Shown: piece after piece, positions 50,443-59,215 of the stretch
How positions within the stretch are numbered: position 1 is the first letter of the stretch
Layout of the letters: the number at the start of each line of letters is the position of its first letter
Origin: J054 sp965221985
GTDB taxonomy: Bacteria > Pseudomonadota > Gammaproteobacteria > Steroidobacterales > GCA-2729495
NCBI GenBank assembly: GCA_965221985.1
Contig: OZ244928.1
Location: forward strand, 3,162,001 to 3,226,000
DNA length: 64,000 nt
Direction: 5' to 3'
Made by a program: the position numbers and the translations under genes
Notes under the pieces: generated by a model
What the model was told of the DNA's origin: nothing
Databases searched by the model: none
Seen by the model: only the letters and a program-made list of their open reading frames with translations

Positions 50443-50874
50443 TGGAACAGGTCATCAATAACTAAAAGTTAATCTGCAACTCGAGCCACCAATCACTTTG
50501 GCACGGCCGACTAAGATTGAAAACCAGGGGCCTTGCACCATTTGGCGACTCGTTCGCGGCGTCGAAGTCGAAGGACTGTCCGACGGAATCGGGCGTGTCG
50601 TCATTCACTCTCGAAGCCGCCACCAAACATTCACTGCTTCAGCGTATGAGCCTCGACGCAAACAACTTGATCTGATGGCTATATTTAGCGTTTTAGGGCT
50701 TTTCTAACGACGCCTGTATCGAAGCTTTTCATCATCCTGACTTACGGAGTTTGCAAGCCTCAACGGAAAAAAACCGCGTGGGCGAAAAAGGCAAGGGAAA
50801 ACCTTGCAGCACAGCGGCGAGTACTGTTGTAAAGTTCCCTAACCAAGCAATAGACACGAAAAAGAAGTACCCCC
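50443..50874. other. Intergenic gap before luciferase-like gene
   Basis: 432 bases. A 69-codon frame at 50498-50707 shows no family features and is probably chance. I see no other element here. Confidence 0.4.
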
Positions 50875-51960
50875 ATGGACATCGACATCATCTTGGAATG
50901 TGACGTCAGCCCACCGCAGTTGGCCGAACTGGCGGTGGAAGCCGAACGACTAGGCATACGCGCCATCTGGTCCTCAAATTATCACCAAAACTATGATTGC
51001 TTCCTGGCGCTGGCTCCCGCCGCCACCGCCACGTCGAAAATCATTCTGGGGTGTTTGGCGGTAAGTCCCTGGGAACTGCATCCGTTAAAAATGGCCAATG
51101 CCGTGCTGACTCTCAACGAGATGTCTCAGGGCCGGGCCATGGTCGCCATCAGTGGCGGTGGCGGGGTGCTCGGGGCCTGCGGTTGGAAAATTAGCAAAGA
51201 CGGACCGATCTGGCCCATTAAGCCTGACGCGACTGCGCCGCGTTATCCTGAACGCCGGGTCCGAGGCGTGCGGGAATGCATTGAAGTTCTTCAGTTGGCC
51301 CGCGCCGGCAAATTAGTTTACTCCTATGATGGAGAAATCTTTCAAATTACCCGTCCTTTTATCATGGACTGGGCGAAGGCCGATGGACCACTAATTTATG
51401 GATGTTGCAGCGGCCCCATGATGCTGCGCATGGGCGCAAGACTGGCCGATGGCGTACAGATCAGCGACGCCACACCCGACATGATTCCCAACGCCATGGA
51501 GAACGTCCGCGCGGGGCTGGCAAAGCGGGAAGTGGCCGCCGATAATTTTCGCATCGGCAATTTTTGGGCATTTCACATCAAGGCAGACAAAGAGGTCTCC
51601 TACTATGAAGCCCGCCGCGAGCTCATTTGGCGCGGTGCCATTGCCGCTCGGTACGCGCATGAAATTCGGCCCTTCTGTCATGACGATGACGAGGTCAAGC
51701 TGGTCATCGATAAATGGGACAATTTTTTCAAAGCATTCTGGACACGCAGCGGCAAGATCGATGACGTGCCCGAGGATTTGGTCAACCGGCTCATTCGCGG
51801 TATGTCATCGGCCGGTGACCTGAGCCAACTCGACAAAGAAATAGACCGCTTTAAGACATTCCGTGACAACGGCCTGACGGAACTTAGCCTGCGGCTGTTC
51901 GACGATCCCATGGATGGATTGAAACTCATCGGCGACCGGGTACTCCCGGCCTTACGCTAG
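50875..51960 (+). CDS. LLM-class flavin-dependent oxidoreductase
   Basis: 361 residues, luciferase-like TIM barrel. ELAVEAERLGIRAIWSSNYH, ATSKIILGCLAVSP and MVAISGGGGVLGACG are the cofactor-binding strands; LADGVQISDATPDMI is the late conserved block. It uses reduced FMN or F420 to oxygenate or reduce an organic substrate. The gene is followed by the VOC gene 49 bases on, so an operon is likely. Confidence 0.88.
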   Translation: MDIDIILECDVSPPQLAELAVEAERLGIRAIWSSNYHQNYDCFLALAPAATATSKIILGCLAVSPWELHPLKMANAVLTLNEMSQGRAMVAISGGGGVLGACGWKISKDGPIWPIKPDATAPRYPERRVRGVRECIEVLQLARAGKLVYSYDGEIFQITRPFIMDWAKADGPLIYGCCSGPMMLRMGARLADGVQISDATPDMIPNAMENVRAGLAKREVAADNFRIGNFWAFHIKADKEVSYYEARRELIWRGAIAARYAHEIRPFCHDDDEVKLVIDKWDNFFKAFWTRSGKIDDVPEDLVNRLIRGMSSAGDLSQLDKEIDRFKTFRDNGLTELSLRLFDDPMDGLKLIGDRVLPALR

Positions 51961-52009
51961 TCCGCCGAAGCATTACACTCACAATCGCAGTATTAGGCCA
52001 TGGAATAGG

Positions 52010-53026
52010 ATGCGCCCTTGCCCAAAACGAATCCTAGAAATGTTTACAAAATTTTTAAGCCTAATATTACTGCTAAGCCCGGCTGGCTACCCTGCGTGGA
52101 GCGCTGACATGTCATCTTGGTCAGTAGTCACGGTTGGCGTTGCCGATTTAGATTCCGCGCTGACGCTCTGGCAAGACGACTTTGGATTTGAGGTCGCTGA
52201 GCAGCGGGAAGGCCCCGATGCCGAGTTGGCAAGCTTGTGGAATATCCAGGCTGACGATATTGCCGGCCAAGCACTGGTAAAGACGCCCGGCATCGATTAC
52301 GGCATGTTGCACTTGCTTGAGTTTGTAGATCCCAAACCACCAGTGCGCGAAGGCGCCCTCGCCTACGACCTGTGCCCAAAGAATCTCGACATTTATACCG
52401 ATGACATGCCGAAACGCATGGCAAAGTTGCGGGAACAGGGCCGCGAATTTTCAAACGACAACTTTAGCGAAGTCACGGCACCGAATGGCATTACCTTTCG
52501 CGAAATCCATATGCCGTCCCATGACCGGATCAATGTTGTACTCCTGGAATTGATGGGCGAAGCGCTACCGGTATCCCCAGCCGGCTTTTCGGGTGTTGGC
52601 ATACTGATTAGTATCGTCCCAAATGCGGAGGCTGAAAAAGCCTTCTATCGCGACGTCATGGGCCTGGACATACTCAGTGACAATCTACTGAAGGGCCCGG
52701 AAATTGAAAAAATGGTCGGTTTGCCCGCCGGCTCGGCGCTGGACGTCAGCATTTGGGGCAAAGCGAATCAGCAATTTGGCCGCATGGAAATCATTGAATA
52801 CCAAGGTGTGCGTGGAAATAACCTGTACCCGAAAGCAGTGCCGAAATCCCTAGGAATCTTGCATGTGACTTATCTGACAGATGGTCTTGAAAGTTTAAAA
52901 GCCACACTTGCCGATCACGACATTGGCTTCAAATTCGTGGAAAACACCAAGACAATTTACTCGAGTGGATCCACCCTCTCTTTTCTATCACCAGCCGGCT
53001 TGCGCCTCTACGTTGCCGAAAAGTAA
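52010..53026 (+). CDS. Exported VOC-superfamily (glyoxalase/dioxygenase-fold) protein
   Basis: 338 residues from ATG 52010 (an ATG at 52040 also gives an intact signal). A signal peptide ends near PAWSA. Two VOC modules follow: about 36-180 (SVVTVGVADLDSALTLWQDD, then IHMPSHDRINVVLLELMG) and 190-335 (VGILISIVPNAEAEKAFYRD, then LRLYVAEK). VOC enzymes are mostly cytoplasmic metalloenzymes, so export is uncommon. Metal ligands are not clear; His and Glu in EIHMPSH and MEIIEYQG are candidates. Downstream of the LLM oxidoreductase. Confidence 0.78.
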   Translation: MRPCPKRILEMFTKFLSLILLLSPAGYPAWSADMSSWSVVTVGVADLDSALTLWQDDFGFEVAEQREGPDAELASLWNIQADDIAGQALVKTPGIDYGMLHLLEFVDPKPPVREGALAYDLCPKNLDIYTDDMPKRMAKLREQGREFSNDNFSEVTAPNGITFREIHMPSHDRINVVLLELMGEALPVSPAGFSGVGILISIVPNAEAEKAFYRDVMGLDILSDNLLKGPEIEKMVGLPAGSALDVSIWGKANQQFGRMEIIEYQGVRGNNLYPKAVPKSLGILHVTYLTDGLESLKATLADHDIGFKFVENTKTIYSSGSTLSFLSPAGLRLYVAEK

Positions 53027-53105
53027 ACGTTCCTATACTGCTCATCACCTTGTTGGCGGCACGCACGAGCTGAGACATATCTGGAGGCATCACCCGCCGG
53101 ACGGC

Positions 53106-54620
53106 CTAATCAAAGCCAGGAAAAATCTGATAAGACGCTGGCGACGGCAGTCTCAGCAAAACCACGTCAAAGACCGTTGTCGTATGGTCGCGCACAAATC
53201 GACGAAAACGTTTCGCCGACAAGGGCAAACAAACCGGCAGATAACGGATTTCATTGCTCCGCGGTTCAATGGCGCTGACTTCGAGATGCACCGCGCCAAC
53301 TTGGCCTAATTGATCACGCCAATGGCCTGCATCTACGTCAAATTTTCTCGTGCGCAAGTAGAAGGTCCAAATTCCTGGAGTTTGTTGATTTTCATGCGTG
53401 TGTTCAAACAGCTCATTGATGGACATACCGCCTTCGTCGACGGAATTTATCAATATATCTGCATGCTCGACGGGCACACCATATTGATCACGGACCCGGA
53501 AAATGAGCTGAGCATGTGGATCGTACTGAGCGCGCGGTTCGTTCCACAAGCCACCGAGCCGGCGCGGCGCTAGCTCGGCAGCGACACGCGAGTAGTTCGC
53601 GCCGATCCGCTCTTGGAATAATCTTGCAGTCTTGCGATATTGAGGTAGCGTATTGACTTCAAAAGCGATATCGAGCAAGCCCATTACTTCTTCACGCACG
53701 CCACGGCCGGTGACAATACCCAACTCATCACCGCTATGGGCACATTCGTAGGGAATCGCCATGGGCACCCGGCCCGGCTCTTGCTCGGCTGCCAGTACTT
53801 GATGCGCGACACGATAATAGGAGTCAGACTTTTCGCTGCGCTCGCCCGGCGGGCTCATCAGATGCGAACAAGTGGCCGCGATCTCTTTCCAGCGAAGCGA
53901 CTTGGCACGCTGCTTGGCCTCGATGCGCAGATAATTCCAGTTGGGATTCGCGCCGGCGACACGGACGGCGCCGTCAGAACCGTCTTCGTGAGCATAGCGC
54001 ACGGGTATAGGCAACCAAGCCGGCAAGACTTGACTGCCGACTAAAGAAAATTCGCGGATGCGATAAGCGGACCATAAATTCGTATCCGCCTCCAAAAAGA
54101 AGCGATGCAAGTCAAGCGTCTCATTTGAACCAAGCTCTAGCGCGCCAAGTAGCTGCAGACCCCGGTCCGCCCCGCCCTGAAATATCGCTCGCCCCCACTT
54201 TGCCAGTTGGCCACGGCCCACGTGCGCCCAGCCGGAACCAAAATTGGCACCGGCCAAGCAAATTAACCGTTCGATGGGGCTCGGTCGGCGGGAATATCGA
54301 CGCAACCAGTTCCGAATAAGCAGCACACCCATACTGTGCGCGACGACATCGAATCGCCGCGTCAGCAGCGGGGAAAAATCCTTGCGCAAAGCCCTGTCGA
54401 AGCCGCGGGCCAAATCATCCAGGGTAATACCGTCGTCAAGGCTTAAATAGCGAGATACGTTTAAGTCGAGAACTGACCGATCTCCGTAACGGCGACGAAG
54501 CTCCGGCACCAATTGTCCATATATACCAGTCACTGCTGACGGCGTGGACTGCCGTGAAGCGGAAGAGAAACCGTGAACCAGCAATATGGGATTGCGTTTG
54601 CTCAATGACTTCCCTCTCAA
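53106..54620 (-). CDS. Lipase-like alpha/beta hydrolase with C-terminal beta domain
   Basis: 504 residues. ILLVHGFSSASRQ forms the oxyanion side, VVAHSMGVLLIRNWLRRYS holds the nucleophile Ser in AHSMG, and a triad His may be in TCSHLMSPPG (near residue 255). About 370-504 look like a beta-sandwich domain (LIFRVRDQYGVPVEHADILI). No signal peptide is evident. It may be a carboxylesterase or lipase acting on lipid from within the cell. Divergent from the acyltransferase gene, with which it may share control. Confidence 0.75.
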   Translation of the reverse strand: MRGKSLSKRNPILLVHGFSSASRQSTPSAVTGIYGQLVPELRRRYGDRSVLDLNVSRYLSLDDGITLDDLARGFDRALRKDFSPLLTRRFDVVAHSMGVLLIRNWLRRYSRRPSPIERLICLAGANFGSGWAHVGRGQLAKWGRAIFQGGADRGLQLLGALELGSNETLDLHRFFLEADTNLWSAYRIREFSLVGSQVLPAWLPIPVRYAHEDGSDGAVRVAGANPNWNYLRIEAKQRAKSLRWKEIAATCSHLMSPPGERSEKSDSYYRVAHQVLAAEQEPGRVPMAIPYECAHSGDELGIVTGRGVREEVMGLLDIAFEVNTLPQYRKTARLFQERIGANYSRVAAELAPRRLGGLWNEPRAQYDPHAQLIFRVRDQYGVPVEHADILINSVDEGGMSINELFEHTHENQQTPGIWTFYLRTRKFDVDAGHWRDQLGQVGAVHLEVSAIEPRSNEIRYLPVCLPLSAKRFRRFVRDHTTTVFDVVLLRLPSPASYQIFPGFD

Positions 54621-54760
54621 GAATCTCCATCAGCGGCTTGTCGAGCCGCCAAAACCAAATCTGCGTTCCAAACCGCGCGGATCGATTCTGCTACCGTAAC
54701 ATCAATATTGACTTCTGCCACGGGTTTCGAGCTATGCGGATTTGGTCCCAAGCCACGGAA

Positions 54761-56041
54761 ATGGCGGCACAAACGCCTGAGACAAGAAATCGCTATGTCG
54801 ATTTCTTACGCGCCGTTTCAATCATGTTTGTGATTAGCGGCCACTGGCTTATTGCAACTGCCTACTATGTGGACGGCAAACTCACGGTCGGGGATATCTT
54901 GAGCATACAGCCATGGACTCAATGGCTAACCTGGCTCTTCCAAGTGATGCCCATCTTCTTTATGGTAGGCGGTTTCTCCAACGCCGTGTCCTTGCAAAGC
55001 GCGGAGAAGCGCAACAGTGGTTATGCCGTGTGGCTGGCTAGCCGATTGAGCCGGCTGTTTAGCCCCTTGCTATTCTTACTGCTCGGTTGGGCGCTACTCG
55101 CTGTCGTAATGCGCTTGCTGGGTGTGAGTGGCGAAAAAATTCAGCTGGCCACGCGTGCTTCACTGATCCCCACTTGGTTTCTAGCAATCTACATGCTGGT
55201 GGTTGTCTTGGCGCCCCTCACCTATAAGGCTTGGCGGCGATGGGGCTATGCATCGTTTTGGACCTTCGCGGCCCTCGCGGTCCTCACCGATTTGGCCTAT
55301 TTTCAAGCGGGCCTTCAATGGCTCGGCTGGAGCAACTACTTTTGGGTATGGCTCGCCGTGCATCAGCTGGGCTATGCCTGGTTCGACCGCCGCCTGGGCA
55401 ACCCCGCCCGCTTACTGGCTTATGCCACTGTAGGTCTCTGCGCGCTGATGCTACTCATATTTCAAGGGCCCTACCCATTGGCCATGGCGGGCTCTCCGGA
55501 TGAAGATCTCAGTAACACTCTGCCGCCCAAAATTTCCTTGATTGCCCTAGGCGTTTTGCAATTCGGCCTATTGCTGGCCCTAGAACAACCCATGCAAACA
55601 TTACTCAAGAATACAAAGTTATGGGCAGCCACCGTACTGATTAACGGCATGATAATGACAATCTATCTGTGGCATTTGACGATTTTAGTCGCCTTGGTCG
55701 GCTTAGCCTATTTAGCCGGCGGTTTCGGTCTGGGGTTCGAACCTGGAAGTGGTGCTTGGTGGCAATCTAGACCTCTGTGGCTTGCTACCTTAACGCTGGT
55801 CCTTGTACCTCTAGCCCTGGCGCTATCGCCCCTTGAGCGGCTGGAATTAAATAGCAAAAAGAACCCGCCCAAAGCAGCCCGTCAGGTGGGCGGCGCGGTA
55901 CTGATTTGCATCGGCGTCGCCGTATTAGCGAGCTTCGGCTTTGGCGATAAACCCTGGCAAAGCTTGGACGTCTTAGCACTGGCAACCGTCCTGTTTGGCG
56001 GCATAATCAGTGGCTTGCTGCCCATGCCCGGACGAAAGTAG
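54761..56041 (+). CDS. Acyltransferase-3 family membrane protein
   Basis: 426 residues from ATG 54761; ATG 54734 is an alternative, and the frame is open to 54554. RYVDFLRAVSIMFVISGHWL is the family start with the catalytic-type His (SGHW). About ten membrane segments follow (FMVGGFSNAVSL, LIPTWFLAIYMLVVVLAPLT, TIYLWHLTILVALVGL). These enzymes move acyl groups onto extracytoplasmic sugars, lipids or peptides. Divergent from the lipase-like gene. Confidence 0.88.
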   Translation: MAAQTPETRNRYVDFLRAVSIMFVISGHWLIATAYYVDGKLTVGDILSIQPWTQWLTWLFQVMPIFFMVGGFSNAVSLQSAEKRNSGYAVWLASRLSRLFSPLLFLLLGWALLAVVMRLLGVSGEKIQLATRASLIPTWFLAIYMLVVVLAPLTYKAWRRWGYASFWTFAALAVLTDLAYFQAGLQWLGWSNYFWVWLAVHQLGYAWFDRRLGNPARLLAYATVGLCALMLLIFQGPYPLAMAGSPDEDLSNTLPPKISLIALGVLQFGLLLALEQPMQTLLKNTKLWAATVLINGMIMTIYLWHLTILVALVGLAYLAGGFGLGFEPGSGAWWQSRPLWLATLTLVLVPLALALSPLERLELNSKKNPPKAARQVGGAVLICIGVAVLASFGFGDKPWQSLDVLALATVLFGGIISGLLPMPGRK

Positions 56042-56444
56042 TCATCGGTCCTTCATTTACAGACAGTCTGACACTGGAAACTAGCGCAAAACAAGAAACC
56101 CAGAAATCGCCACCAACCGGCTAAGTTTTGTCTCCATTCGTTGAAACACGAAGTACTGTCGAAGACTCATACACACATGTTGCAGCCCTGGGCGCCGCTC
56201 AGTTCTTGCCTTCGTTGGCGAATGGCTCACCAGCGGAAAGCTTGCGCCACGAGCTACGGCCAAATCCTGCAAGGCATTCCATGCTTGGCTTTCTCGAAGC
56301 CTTATAATTCTGGACGTCTAGGCCGCCTGTTGGCTAGGCCCAGCAAACAAACATCAAACGACCTGGATTGGACAGCCCCGATATTCTACGATCGGCCAAC
56401 AGTAGCAAGGCAATAAGCTCGTCAAAACAATGGAAGTAATAGCT
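56042..56444. other. Intergenic gap before the haem-flavin lipoprotein gene
   Basis: About 400 bases. Open frames here are short and resemble nothing known to me. No clear promoter or RNA. Confidence 0.4.
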
Positions 56445-57230
56445 ATGAATTCGAGTCGTAAGATTTTCTCCATAGTTGTAAGCACGGCTATGGCTTTCAC
56501 ATTTTTCGCTGGCTTGTCAGCCTGTGCTGGCAATCAAGCCAGCGACTCGCAATCCAAGGGCGTGAACATTGGCCCGGGGGAGAGGGGCATTGACGCCATC
56601 ATGGTCGATGGCCCACCCATTACCGCTAACCAGGTCATGGGTGACGACCATGCCAGCTATCCCCGTGGCATGACCTGCGCGGAATGCCATAGCGTTGACT
56701 TCGACATCGATATGGTCACATCAGCGAGCCAGCAGTTCGTCAATAACTTCCCCAATTTGAGCCAAGAAGAAATTTGGAAAAAAGTTGTCGCGTTTCTGCC
56801 GGGCAGAGAGCGCTTCGCCATCGCCACTGTGTCAGACAATAAACCCACCGCGACTACAGTAGATATGGTTTTGGATGCCGAAGAAAAAGTTCTTTTTGTG
56901 GTCTCGGAAAAAGGCACCGAAAAGCTGCTACATCTCCGGGACAATCCCTATATCAGTGCCGTGCGCTTCGCCGGTTGGACTTTAGCGGACGGCGGACCAA
57001 AGCAATGGCGTAGCGTGCAAATCAAGGGTACCGCGGAACTCATCACCGCATCTGACCCGCGATTCGAAGCCCTATTGGATAAGTACAGCCTTGTTAGGGT
57101 CTCGAAAGTCCGCGCCGTCCGGCGCTTTGATCTCATCAGAGTCACGCCCGAGCAAATTTATTACTTTGACACGACACTGGGCAAAGACAACTACTCGCCC
57201 TATCAGCTTTGGAAGCGGGGTGAAGGCTGA
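56445..57230 (+). CDS. Lipoprotein with c-type haem motif and flavin split-barrel (PNPOx-like) domain
   Basis: 261 residues from ATG 56445, preceded by GGAAGTAAT. The signal peptide ends at a lipobox LSAC with Cys27. CAECH at 78-82 is a c-type haem motif set in a short (about 60-residue) segment. Residues about 110-255 form a pyridoxamine-phosphate-oxidase-like split barrel (RERFAIATVSDNKPTATTVD, NPYISAVRFAG, SVQIKGTAEL) that binds FMN or haem in relatives. A surface-anchored protein pairing covalent haem with a flavin domain suggests electron transfer. No distal haem ligand is certain. I know of no described protein with this exact order. Confidence 0.8.
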   Translation: MNSSRKIFSIVVSTAMAFTFFAGLSACAGNQASDSQSKGVNIGPGERGIDAIMVDGPPITANQVMGDDHASYPRGMTCAECHSVDFDIDMVTSASQQFVNNFPNLSQEEIWKKVVAFLPGRERFAIATVSDNKPTATTVDMVLDAEEKVLFVVSEKGTEKLLHLRDNPYISAVRFAGWTLADGGPKQWRSVQIKGTAELITASDPRFEALLDKYSLVRVSKVRAVRRFDLIRVTPEQIYYFDTTLGKDNYSPYQLWKRGEG

Positions 57231-57249
57231 GGCTTTTAAGATCAGTAGC

Positions 57250-57294
57250 TTCGAGCCCGCGGCGCGCTTAAAGGCGTCAAGCCGCGGGCTCGAA
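57250..57294. terminator. Bidirectional terminator-like hairpin between convergent genes
   Basis: TTCGAGCCCGCGGC (57250-57263) pairs perfectly with GCCGCGGGCTCGAA (57281-57294); the 17-base loop makes it strong though long-looped. Lies between the haem-flavin gene and the methyltransferase gene, which converge here. Confidence 0.7.
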
Positions 57295-57310
57295 AGCACA
57301 ATATGCGGGG

Positions 57311-58105
57311 CTACTTCTCAAAAAACAAAGTGAATCGATCCGTGTTCCCGGTTACCGACTTTCTTCCAACCTCGTAACGAAGCTCATCATCCGGCTTGTA
57401 ATGTAGATCGGCAAAATCCACGAACTTGAAGCCGGCCGCGGTAATTTCCTTGATCACCAAGACCGGATCCAGGCGCCGCCAGGACTCATTGGTCATTTCC
57501 GCCATATGGCGACGCGTGTGATCGATAACGCCGAATTTTCCGCCATCCTTAAGTGCAGCGTAGGTAGCCTTGTATAAGGCCATGCGGCCCGTCGAGGTAA
57601 GGTTGTGCAAGTTACGGAAGGTCAGAACCAAATCAATGTCTTTTATGCCGAAGTCAACGGCCTGCATATCCAGGTAGCCAAAGCGCTCTGTTTTTGAAAG
57701 CTTGGGCGATAAATCTATTATTTCGATATCTTCAAAGCCCTCAAGCTTCTTTACCTGGCTCAAGATTCCGCCGAAACCCAATGCCTTGCCCAGCCCGCCA
57801 GCGGCGTAATACTGACCATCATCTCCCAAGGCGGGCACGATTATCTTGGTATACCAACCGCCGCCGGGTAGAATTTCGACCACACGCATGCCAGGCTCAA
57901 AGCCAAAAAACTCCAAAGTCTGCTTAGGCTTCCTATTACGGTCTCGCGCCTTTTCATCGGCGGTACGAATATCTGACGCAATGGCCAGATCAATGGGGCC
58001 TTTGGCACCCCGTTCATGAGCACGCGCGATCAACTGCTGTGGCAGAATGAGCGCCAGCAGCAATAGCAAGGCTGTAACAATCTCAGTTTGATTAGATTTT
58101 TTCAC
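57311..58105 (-). CDS. Class I SAM-methyltransferase-like protein with signal peptide
   Basis: 264 residues. A hydrophobic N-terminus (about 10-28, LLLLLALILPQQLIARA) looks like a signal peptide. The methyltransferase fold follows: FEPGMRVVEILPGGGWYTKI (motif I), IDLVLTFRNLHNLTS (motif IV), and GKFGVIDHTRRHMAEM (motif VI). SAM is cytosolic, so an exported methyltransferase is puzzling. It may be membrane-anchored with its domain inside, or bind another ligand. Convergent with the haem-flavin lipoprotein gene. Confidence 0.8.
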   Translation of the reverse strand: MKKSNQTEIVTALLLLLALILPQQLIARAHERGAKGPIDLAIASDIRTADEKARDRNRKPKQTLEFFGFEPGMRVVEILPGGGWYTKIIVPALGDDGQYYAAGGLGKALGFGGILSQVKKLEGFEDIEIIDLSPKLSKTERFGYLDMQAVDFGIKDIDLVLTFRNLHNLTSTGRMALYKATYAALKDGGKFGVIDHTRRHMAEMTNESWRRLDPVLVIKEITAAGFKFVDFADLHYKPDDELRYEVGRKSVTGNTDRFTLFFEK

Positions 58106-58228
58106 CAGTTTTCTCCCCTGCGAGTATCTCTCTCAGTACAAACTGTGGCAGCATCAATCGATGCCGACGCGTATGCCATTTTACGATTAACCTCACCGCG
58201 AAATCTCGGCGTGGCCCATTAGGCGCGA

Positions 58229-59215
58229 TCAATCTTCTCGCTTTTCGTCCTTTTCAGCGAGCCGCAATACTTCTGCATCGGCGTCATCGATTAATCGCCC
58301 GAGCAGCTTGGCCGTCTCATCTTTGGGCTGAGCGCGCGCCCCACGAAAAATGGGATGTTTTATGGCACCATAATACTTCGGCGATGCGGAAAATTCTTCT
58401 GAAAAACGCCATTGATCGATGGTACTCATAGCCACGAACACGGCGGCAAAACCAATCGCCGTGGCTGCGCGAGGTACGCGCCTTAGACGTGCGGCCAGAT
58501 ATAAGCTGGCCCAGAACGCCAGAGCCAAGATGGCAACACCGCAAGCCAAGTCCAAAATATTAAAGACGAGTTCACTATGCAGGTTATACGCGACGATTCC
58601 CGCCAGAAAGCTACTTAGGCTGCTCAGCAAGGCGGCTAGAAACCAAATCGATACGTGAGAAAAAAATGCCGCACGTTGACGCAATACACGGCCGACGAAG
58701 GCCCAAAACGCAGCGACTACTAATACGACGGCGACACCGGCCACGACGTCGCTCAGCTTGGGTATTAGCTTGAATTCTTGATAGGCAGAAAAATAGGCTT
58801 CCACCAATAGGAGACTGGCCGCCAGGGCAATTAGAAGCGGCCAAATCAGCGGTGATGCAAGGCTCGAAATTCGGGCCTCGGCCCCATCGAGCTTTAGCGG
58901 TTCATCTACCGGATGATCGCCATCGTAGACATACAGATTAGTATGACCGATACGTAGTCGATCTCCCGAACGAATCACTTCGCCGCTTGTCTTCTTACCG
59001 GAAGTTTTGTGCCGGTAGCCGTTCAGGCTGTCGTGGTCTTCGATCCGCCAACCGTTCTCGACACGCCATAGACTGAGATGTTGGGGAGAAACATATTCAT
59101 CGTCAACAACAATATCGTTGTCGAATCCGCGCCCGATGCGAATGCAAGATTGCTCACTGCGCAAGCGATCCAGTAAATGGCCGCCACGCCCGCGAACTTC
59201 AATAATCGTCGTCAA
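58229..59215 (-). CDS. FHA-domain membrane protein
   Basis: 328 residues. FHA domain about 1-100: RIGRGFDNDIVVDD, YVSPQHLSLWRVENGW and DHDSLNGYRHK match the phosphothreonine-binding loops (GR, SxxH, N-G). Six hydrophobic segments follow (about 125-285), then a charged cytoplasmic tail. It could recruit a phosphorylated partner to the membrane. No Ser/Thr kinase gene is in the window. Its start overlaps the stop of the upstream protease gene by four bases (ATGA). Confidence 0.88.
   Translation of the reverse strand: MTTIIEVRGRGGHLLDRLRSEQSCIRIGRGFDNDIVVDDEYVSPQHLSLWRVENGWRIEDHDSLNGYRHKTSGKKTSGEVIRSGDRLRIGHTNLYVYDGDHPVDEPLKLDGAEARISSLASPLIWPLLIALAASLLLVEAYFSAYQEFKLIPKLSDVVAGVAVVLVVAAFWAFVGRVLRQRAAFFSHVSIWFLAALLSSLSSFLAGIVAYNLHSELVFNILDLACGVAILALAFWASLYLAARLRRVPRAATAIGFAAVFVAMSTIDQWRFSEEFSASPKYYGAIKHPIFRGARAQPKDETAKLLGRLIDDADAEVLRLAEKDEKRED

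Noticed and set aside
50498..50707. 69-codon frame before the LLM gene
   Set aside because: No start signal, no family features, and a composition expected of chance open frames in GC-rich DNA.
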